Positions 57,383 to 64,000 of a DNA stretch of 64,000 nt are shown here, piece after piece (within the stretch, counting starts at the first letter, position 1; the number at the start of each line of letters is the position of its first letter). This stretch comes from Cichorium intybus (taxonomy: Eukaryota > Streptophyta > Magnoliopsida > Asterales > Asteraceae). The notes under the pieces are model-generated. The model made no database searches, was not told the DNA's origin, and saw only the letters and a program-made list of their open reading frames with translations. Position numbers and translations under genes: made by a program. The stretch covers positions 117,360,798-117,424,797 of the forward strand of contig CM042012.1 in NCBI GenBank assembly GCA_023525715.1, in the 5' to 3' direction.

Positions 57383-58156
57383 AGTTATTTCCCCCTTCAA
57401 CGAATTCCGTCCTCGGAATCTTTTAGAAAGAAAATAAGGGGCGCCACATTCCTAATTCACCCATAAACATTCACATCACCTTTCAAACTACCATCCCAAT
57501 CTTAGTTTAAAATTGTAGGTCTTGGTTATAACACTTTTCACTCTTGGTAGTGATTGGTTTGATTGCTAAGGAGTATAGTCCTATCAATCACCACCGAAAA
57601 TCACATTCATGCTCGTTCAATCCATCTTAACTAATTCATACATAATCACTTACATTTTATGCATATGCAACACACAACACATTATTTTGTAATCACTCAA
57701 ATTACCGCCCTATTAACAAGATAACGTACTAGGAGTGAACTTTCAAAATGGAAATAGGAAATCTCCCTGTCAGGCACAATCCCACAAACCTTTCCAACTT
57801 ACAAAATGATGGTAATCATAAGCATTCATCACCGCAATTAATCAACCCCTTTTTAACACATGTACTTGTCCTTCAATTAATTAGTCATAATTGACTATAA
57901 GTTTTCTGTATCACTTAACCCCAATACTACTATCCTCAGTTGTACATAATTTCATAAGTTATATTCAATTATTAATGATCCACATTACTTGTCTTTTCCT
58001 TGCATTCAATTCATCGAATAGGTACTACACCATCTTACACGTATGACACGCTAATATAACACTTCATTACCCTTCTCAATCCTTAATATTAATTCTATCC
58101 TTTAAGATCTTATTCAGTTCTCCTTTATCGTCTAACGTATAAATCACAACACGTAT
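57383..58156 (-). other. Body of element C, no domain recognised
   Basis: It begins with the polypurine tract and ATTCCGTCCTCGGAATC phrase. The rest has no recognisable integrase or other domain and ends where the LTR of D starts. The short frames near 57152-57400 overlap the LTR end and are not genes. Confidence 0.5.
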
Positions 58157-59007
58157 TGTAACACCCGACTTATATAAACAAATACACCAGGAAATTTGTA
58201 CTTTTCCAAATGTCATTTATTACAACAAAACACAACATTGGTGTATAAGTTACATATAAGAGGTACACAAGAGTATCCTAAGAGTACAAAAACCTAACAA
58301 AAATCCCACAAGTCGGAGTGCTATGATCCAAGCCTCCTAACCTTGTGGTGTGTACTTCCCCTTAGCGGGCTCCCGAGAACATGGTGTTAGTATCCTCCCA
58401 CAACTCTAAACAATATAAATCGGTAGGAAAAATGTATTCTCAGCACTTCCAAAAGCACCTCTAATGACACAAAAGATGATTTCTTCCTTCCAAATCTTGA
58501 TTATGCCCTCCAGTCATTCTTCCAGATGTTCCAGGTGGTTCTTATAGCTTCCGGACTAAGTGTTTTTGTGATTATTTCCCCCAAAATCCACCTTTAATAT
58601 GATTTTATATTTTTAGGTCAGTTAACAGATAGCGTCGCTGTCTCTTTAGATAGCATCGTTATATACTTAGCTTCACATTTTCCTTACTCAACTTGACATT
58701 TTCTGATTTCTACCAAAAATAGCAACATACTTCCACTTAGCATCATTATCTGGGCTAGATAGCATCGCTATCTAGGCTGAAGTTGACCACCAGTCCAATT
58801 TTTCCTGTTAAACATTCTAAATATATTCCAAACCACACTTCAACTCGGTTTTTTAGTTTTCACTCTATCTAACACCAATCTCAACTAAATTTCATGTTTA
58901 ACAAAGGACCAAAATACCCTTTCAAGGCCATTTAATCACATTAGTAATTTCAATCATATCAAGATAAAATAAATTTAGATATTTACCAAATTGAACACCA
59001 CGCTAGA
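58157..59007 (-). repeat. 3' LTR of gypsy element D (851 bp)
   Basis: It begins TGTAACACCCGAC and ends near GCTAGA, a changed form of the GTTACA end in A and B. The right border is set by the reversed polypurine tract (AACTCTTCCCCTTGAAAAG). Shorter than the LTRs of A and B and without their minisatellite. No second LTR and no TSD found. Confidence 0.65.
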
Positions 59008-59640
59008 AACTCTTCCCCTTGAAAAGATTTCGTCCTCAGAATCATGCAAAAAGTTGGGGGTATTTCGTCTTCGGCCTCCCAATTCATATCGGAAGCTCTA
59101 TGGTGATGTCATTGTACATTAACCATGCTAATCTTCTTATTGCACAGCTGCCTCACCCTCCGGTCTAATACCCTTTTCGTAAGGGTACTCGTTGAGATTC
59201 ATCAACCAAGGTTTTTTGCAAGTGTGACACATCGGGTAATTCCAACAGATAGGATATGGCTCACACCCTTTTAGATATTCGGAACGAACCGATGAAACGG
59301 GGGACTCAATTTTACTTTCTTCCCGAAACAGATCAAACCTTTCCAAGGGGAAACTTTAAGCATTACTATTTCACCCACCTGAAATTCGAAGGGATTCACC
59401 CATCTATTGGCATACTGCTTCTGATGGTTTTGGGAAACCTTTAAGTGCTCTTGAATTTCCATAATCTTTTCTTCGGTTTGAGTTATAGTCTCAGGTTCGA
59501 CTAACGAATTTTCTCGTGCCTCAGTCCAGCAAGTTAGAGTACAACATGGTGCTCCGTATAATGCCTCATACGTGGCCATCTGAATGCTAGAGTGATAACT
59601 GTTATTATGTGCAAATTCTACCAAAGGTCACAACTTCCAC
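59008..59640 (-). pseudogene. Integrase core end and C-terminal domain of element D
   Basis: Minus reading from 59624: VEFAHNNSYHSSIQMATYEALYG, CWTEARE, ETI..TEEKIMEIQEHLK, QKQYANRW, then FEFQVGEIVMLKVSPWKGLICFGKK.KLSP. This is the gypsy integrase C-terminal region with its GKLSPR.IGPF-type end. After 59280 the reading continues in other frames (YLLELPDVSHL and TLVDES). No chromodomain was recognised. Better preserved than the same region in A and B. Confidence 0.85.
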
Positions 59641-59912
59641 CGAAGTATATAACACAAGTTCGAAGCATATCCTCCAACGTCTGAATAGTTCTTTCACTTT
59701 GTCCTTCGGTTTACGGATGATATGGCGGTGCTCATCAAAATTTTAGAACCCATTTGTTCTTGAAGACTCTGCCAAATTCAAGATGTAAATCGACTATCCC
59801 GATCAGATATGATAGAGGACGATACACCATGTGGATTAACTACTTTGTCAATATAGATTTTGGCTAACTTTCTGACACGGAAACTTTCACATATAAGTCG
59901 GTCTACTACTAC

Positions 59913-60221
59913 CTATATAGTATCATGCCCACGCGACATTCGAGGAAGTTTCATTACCAAATCCATAGTAATTTCGTCCCACCTTTTCATTGGGATGGGC
60001 AAAGGTTGAATTTCCCTATACGACTTTTGATGGTTTGATTTTACTTGTAGACAAGTTAAACACTTTTTGACATATCTTCCGATGTCCCGTTTCATCCACT
60101 GCCACCAGTACAGAGGTTTCAACATCCGATACATCTTGGTACTACATGGGTGTATGTCATATCGAGTGCAATGTGCATCTTCTAATATAATTTCCGCGTC
60201 TCGCCCTACTTGCGTACCCAT
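59913..60221 (-). pseudogene. Integrase zinc-binding domain of element D
   Basis: 102-codon minus frame: ILEDAHCTRYDIHPCSTKMYRMLKPLYWW, MKRDIGRYVKKCLTCLQVKSNHQK, then PIPMKRWDEITMDLVMKLP. The H..H and C..C ligands of the HHCC domain are all present (AH, HP, CLTC). The catalytic core between this and 59640 is interrupted by stops and shifts. Confidence 0.85.
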
Positions 60222-60357
60222 ACTCGGCCTCTAAAAGTTTTCAATCGCTGTGAATTTTCCACGAGCTGTTTTATGTACCCGACGATACGTTCACTCTTCA
60301 CATGCTCCACCTTACACGCTTCTTCCTACGCCAGTCGAATTAACTCAGGTAGTTGAC

Positions 60358-60614
60358 TCACCACACCCATACATGCAAATGTAACTTAACAAGTTTCTTT
60401 TTTCGACTTAAGGCATCTGCGACCACATTCACCTTTCCAGGGTGATATAAAATCTCGCAATCATAGTCCTTAAGTAAATCCATCCACCTCGGTTGCCTCA
60501 TATTTAAATCCTTCTGATCAAATAAATATTTCAGACTTTTATGATCCTTATATACTGTAAACTTTACCCCGTACAATTAATGCCTCCAAAGTTTTAATTC
60601 TAAAATCACTGCAG
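60358..60614 (-). pseudogene. RNase H end of element D, truncated
   Basis: Minus reading MYGVKFTVYKDHKSLKYLFDQKDLNMRQPRWMDLLKDYDCEILYHPGKVNVVADALSRK, a nearly perfect gypsy RNase H end. Upstream (to the right) the element stops near 60614, where sequence like the LTR of C begins. Reverse transcriptase, protease, gag and the 5' LTR are missing. Confidence 0.85.
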
Positions 60615-60955
60615 CTAATCTTCCCTTTTCAGATATTCTCCCTTCAAATCCATGCTTTAAAGCTTTGGATCTCGTCCACCTCTTCCTCCTATATCAAACT
60701 TGTGGCTTACAAGCCAAATAATTGACTTAAAGTCTTAAAACCAATTTGTCCAGCCTACAATTCGCATCGCTAACACTATTTATATCATCATTAAAAGCAT
60801 CGATTCTCTATCGCGTTGATATCTACATGTGATAGGGTCGCTAAGTGTCTTAAACATCGCCACCCCATCGCGTACCACTTCATCATCACATCGCTACCAA
60901 TATGTGGTAGCGTTGCAAACTTCCTTGTTGGCTTTAGTCTAATATGAAACTTGGT
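60615..60955 (-). repeat. Fragment related to the LTR of C
   Basis: About 340 bases align with 57030-57320: CTCTTCCTCCTA..TCAAACTTGTG, ACAAGCCAAAT, a CGCTAACACTATTT phrase and TTGGCTTTAGTCTAAT. Both ends are cut. It may be what is left of C's 5' LTR. Confidence 0.65.
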
Positions 60956-61155
60956 TTCACATTTATACCCTCAATAAAGAAACAAATGATCATATTCAAT
61001 AGAGTTGCATGGCAAAAAAAATTCTCAACAAAAGTCAATGACTTTGTTGAGTTTATGAGTCAATGAAGTCTCTGCACGGTCACTTAGGGGGAGATTGTTA
61101 TATCCAAAAGTGACCATATGGCAAGAATGAGACTTCATTTCTTTTGTGATTCCAA
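60956..61155 (-). other. 5' leader of element E with degraded primer site
   Basis: Immediately left of E's 5' LTR the plus strand reads TGTGATTCCAATTATTAGG, close to the common CTCTGATACCAATTGTTAGG junction (tRNA-iMet site, reversed, then LTR end). The polypurine-like CTTAGGGGGAGATTGTTA at 61083-61100 points the other way and remains unexplained. Confidence 0.45.
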
Positions 61156-61252
61156 TTATTAGGACCTTGGTGGCTAGCTAGATCCAAAATAATAAACATC
61201 TTGAAGATCAACGGTATAAAAACCGATAGAAACATTATGAGTAATCATATAT

Positions 61253-61255
<3 letters not shown>

Positions 61256-61344
<89 letters not shown>
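61256..61344. repeat. (AT)n microsatellite, about 44 units
   Basis: An unbroken AT run inside E's 5' LTR. The matching site in the 3' LTR (near 12214) has only ATAACATAGATAG, so the expansion happened after insertion. Confidence 0.95.
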
Positions 61345-61346
<2 letters not shown>

Positions 61347-61393
61347 AAGAGATAAAATGATACATGGATCAGGGAAGATTTGCCCATCCAATC

Positions 61394-62940
61394 TGTTAAT
61401 GTAAATGCCAAAGATGTTGAAGAATTGATGTGCTTAGGAACTTAATCAAGAATTGAGGTACTTAAGAACTTTATTAGAAGTTGAGGTGCTAACAAAAGTT
61501 GAGGTGCTAACAGAAGTTGAGGTGCTTACAAATGTTGAAAACCAAACTTGGAGGATCTAAGTTTGGGTAACCAAAGGTGATTGCATCTGTACCGAAACTC
61601 ATGATGCCGAAGAGCAACCAAGCAAAGAACCGAAGGTAAGGTGCATACCGAAACTTATGTTAGTTGAAGTTAAGACCATCGAATATTGTTCATATCAAAA
61701 CTTGCATGGAGTGCATACCGAAACTCTTAGAGCATCGAAGTTCAAGCTAGGCTGAAGATCATCAAGTCGAAGATCTTAATGAATCCGAAAGTTAGATCAA
61801 GCCGAAGCGAAGCAAAGGGAACCGAAAATGATATGAACCGAAAGTATTCAAGGCCGAAGATTATGAAGTATGAACCGAAGGTCTCAAGGCTGAAGGTTGT
61901 ACATAAACTTCGGATATCATGCAAGCTATGCAAGTCGAAGATTGAGTGTACCGAAGGACTTAGTGAACCAAAATTGTAATGTACCAAGTCTCTTATTTAT
62001 ATAGCAGCCAAACTTGGGCTGCACAAAAATTGAAGTACACCAAGAAGTTCTTAAATAAACTTCTATATACACTAGAATTATGTTTGGAACATCAAAGAGA
62101 GAATTTTTACTAAGTTTGTTCTTGGAGGAAACCAAACTTAGAAACACAACCTAAGTTAGAGCACATGGTAGAAGTTGAACAAGAGCTGAAGAGGTGAAGC
62201 TTGAACATAAGTTAAGCTGAAGTATTGGACCTGGACCAAGAAGTTGAGATGGTAACCAAGCAACAAAAGTATACCAAGAAGATTCAAATTGAGGTGCAGC
62301 AGAAGTTCATGATATAGACTGATTAGGCTAGTTATATATGTTCCTTAAATTCAATAAGGCACTTGTACTTTTAAGTATTAGAATATTCAAGCAAAGGCCA
62401 ACCTAGTCTAGGATTAGTTTATCATTTCTTCTTATACTTGAGATCTGGAAGAGATCTCTTCTTCTCATATGAATAGGAACCTTGGGTCATGAAAAAAAGA
62501 GAGTGAAAACCCACACAACTATCACTCCAATGTAGTATAAAGGAATTAGAGGAGTGGCTGGAGAATTCTCTCCGGCCACCACATGAACATCAAGAAATAT
62601 TCTATCTCCTTTTCTTTTAAGAGAGTGTGTGTGGATCTCCATGTAATTCATCACAGATTAGAAAGAGTGTTTGAGCCCAAACTTTAAATCTGTAACATCA
62701 TCTTTCTTTTTATCAATGAAAAATATGAATTACATTATATTGTTTAAATTATTGTCCTTTAATTTCCGCACTTGTTCTTTACAATTTATTTAATATTCCG
62801 CAACTTTGCATTTCAAGTCATTTATATTTTTCGCATCGTTTCTTTATATTTTACCACTTCATTTTTATATATCTTCATTTATTTTTGAGCAAAAGATCTT
62901 GGACCCGAAAACCTTCGAGTTTTCTTTTTATCTTTCAACA
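61394..62940 (+). mobile_element. Solo LTR L, probably of a copia element
   Basis: It starts TGTTAATGTAAATG and ends TATCTTTCAACA (1547 bp). Flanks are CAATC (61389-61393) and CAATT (62941-62945), one mismatch. The matching site in E's 3' LTR (near 12280) is uninterrupted, which proves the insertion. No primer site or body is present. The orientation is tentative. The first half is full of CCGAA and ACCGAAACT words. Confidence 0.75.
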
Positions 62941-63100
62941 CAATTTCTCTCTAAAACTATATAGACTATGTTTTGGGTGCACACTAACAATGACCACATT
63001 CCCTCTCTATTTATAAGAGATGAGAGAATATTCCTAAATACAAAGTGAATATTCTAACCTAGGTATCACTCAACATTGTAGAGCATTTCCAGCTCCAACA

Positions 63101-64000
63101 TATGAAATTTAACACTAGTGAGGTTCAAGATCCAAAAGTTATGGATGCTATTGTTAGAAAAAAAACAATATGGTGCAAAAAATCAAAAGAGGTCATATTT
63201 CCAAATATTTGATCCCAACTTCTATTAGAATAGGTGGAAGGGTCAAGGGTTGAAATTAGAAAACCAATACTCTTATTGGTTGTAATTAGATACGAAGGGA
63301 AGATAAAGATGGATGAGCAGATATATAAATTTTTAGTTATTGTAATCATATTATGGTCTGCATAAAAATAGAGTATTGAGTACTTTGATACCTCTGCTCT
63401 AATCAAAATAATTTAAACCATCACATTGATAATTTTTGTGAAGGCTATGAATAAGTTGGTTATCCATCAAATAGATGTCAGGATAGCATTTGTTAATGGT
63501 AATAATGAGAAGATGTTTACATGACTGTCCAGAAGGCTTTGTAATACCTGAAAAGGAGTATAAAGGTTGTAAATTTGTTAATTCATTATATAGGTGAAAG
63601 AAGCACTCAAAAATGGCATCAAAAGTCTTGATGAGGTTAATTTGTCAATTAGCTTTTTTAACCCAACTTGAAAAATTCCTTTATAAATGCTTTTTGTGAA
63701 TGTGTGTTATATACATGTATCATGATAACAGGTTGATTTTCGGTCTGACCACTAGTCGTTGGGTCTAACCCAAGAAATATTTGTCATAAAAAGTTTACAT
63801 GAAGGAGATAGGGGAGTTGTATGTACTTCTTGGTATAACGATTAATGGGTAGAAATGTATTATGATAACTCACTCACATTATTTTGCGAAAATTCAGATT
63901 AAATTTATTGGGGAATGTTCACATGAAAGTACTTCCATGGACCTTAGTGTGAAACTAATTCCCCATACAAACAACGTCATATCACAACTAAAATACACTC
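63101..64000 (+). pseudogene. Copia reverse transcriptase (element K), decayed, cut by window edge
   Basis: Plus-strand codons over several frames match copia RT: YFDTSALIK (family YFDTYAPV..), MNKLVIHQIDVRIAFVNGNNEKM (family IHQMDVKTAFLNG.LEEE), PEGFVIPEKEYKGCKFVNSLY, WHQKS, then VYMKEIGELYVLLGITING (family DMKDLGE...LGI.I). It ends with HSHYFAKI.IKF and MDLSVKLI. The YVDD motif was not found. Several stops and shifts. The linker from 63101 to about 63380 has basic residues (RKKTIWCKKSKE) like the region between integrase and RT. Confidence 0.75.

Larger units (their letters stand above)
12121..63100 (-). mobile_element. Element E: Ty1/copia-type element, minus strand, split by at least six later insertions
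   Basis: The left LTR is 12121-12432 and the right LTR is about 61156-63100 (interrupted by solo LTR L and an AT repeat). They share the same orientation and a TATAAATAGAGAG box on the minus strand. Outside flanks read TGTGA (12116-12120) and TATGA (63101-63105), a TSD with one mismatch. Both flanks are parts of the same copia element K. Own body sequence left: 12433-12693, 23953-24444, 39524-40938 and about 60956-61155. No pol gene is recognisable in it, so it may have been non-autonomous. Assignment of the inner pieces follows from the nesting. Confidence 0.65.
61156..63100 (-). repeat. 5' LTR of element E, with AT repeat and solo LTR L inside
   Basis: It aligns with 12121-12432: GGCTAGCTAGAT, AATAATAAACATCTTGAAGATCA, GGTGCACACTAACAATGACC, TTCCCTCTCTATTTATA and the end AGCTCCAACA. 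The left border is approximate. The following TATGA pairs with TGTGA before the 3' LTR. Confidence 0.65.

Noticed and set aside
57152..57400. Overlapping frames at the end of LTR C
   Set aside because: They cross the LTR border and the polypurine tract; no protein-like motif.
40939..60955. Clean element C with TSD and two full LTRs
   Set aside because: No TSD could be paired (TCCAT at the left was not found at the right) and only a 340-bp fragment of a second LTR exists, so C is reported only as an LTR plus body fragment.
61174..61365. Minus frame with a long IYIYIY run
   Set aside because: Translation of the AT microsatellite inside E's LTR.

Overview
This window is repeat-rich nuclear DNA of a flowering plant. 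The evidence is wall-to-wall LTR retrotransposons of plant Ty1/copia and Ty3/gypsy type, primer sites for tRNA-iMet and tRNA-Asp, and an Athila-like gag-protease family. The flavour suggests a daisy-family (Asteraceae) genome, but that is only an impression. I found no intact host gene, rRNA, tRNA or CRISPR array. Almost every open frame is a decayed retroelement gene or a shadow of one. All boundaries, target-site duplications (TSDs) and alignments were read by eye.

Layout, from outside in. Positions 1-439 hold a gypsy gag fragment (minus), followed by AT-rich DNA with a long hairpin and a 113-bp tandem duplication. The outermost recognisable element is a plus-strand copia element K, seen as a gag piece (3128-3582), an integrase tail (11939-12120) and a reverse transcriptase (63101-64000). 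Copia element H (minus, 3583-11938) lies in K's gag, and H is split by element G (minus, 4218-10810, TSD AAAGC). Copia element E (minus, 12121-63100) sits in K after the integrase tail. Into E went: a gypsy solo LTR I (12694-23947, TSD CATAT), itself split by Athila-like element F (plus, 14005-21969, TSD CACAC); Athila-like element J (plus, 24445-39523), split by gypsy element A (minus, 30481-38985, TSD CTTTA); gypsy element C (LTR 40939-57382), split by array B (41425-56295, TSD AATCA); gypsy element D (from 58157); and solo LTR L (61394-62940) inside E's own 5' LTR.

Most notable points. (1) B is a head-to-tail LTR-body-LTR-body-LTR array with one TSD. Its middle LTR looks like a right/left hybrid, the signature of unequal crossing-over. 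(2) F, G and J share LTR ends, a tRNA-Asp primer site and 3' signals, but none encodes reverse transcriptase or integrase. F and J carry gag-protease, G carries an unrelated acidic frame in that place, and F and G carry a second ATHILA-type frame. They look like a modular family moved by proteins supplied from elsewhere. (3) A and B both lack the catalytic core of reverse transcriptase at the same place, so a defective ancestor was still being mobilised. (4) A 43-bp noncoding block and a four-fold polypurine-like motif are kept at matching positions in F, G and J.
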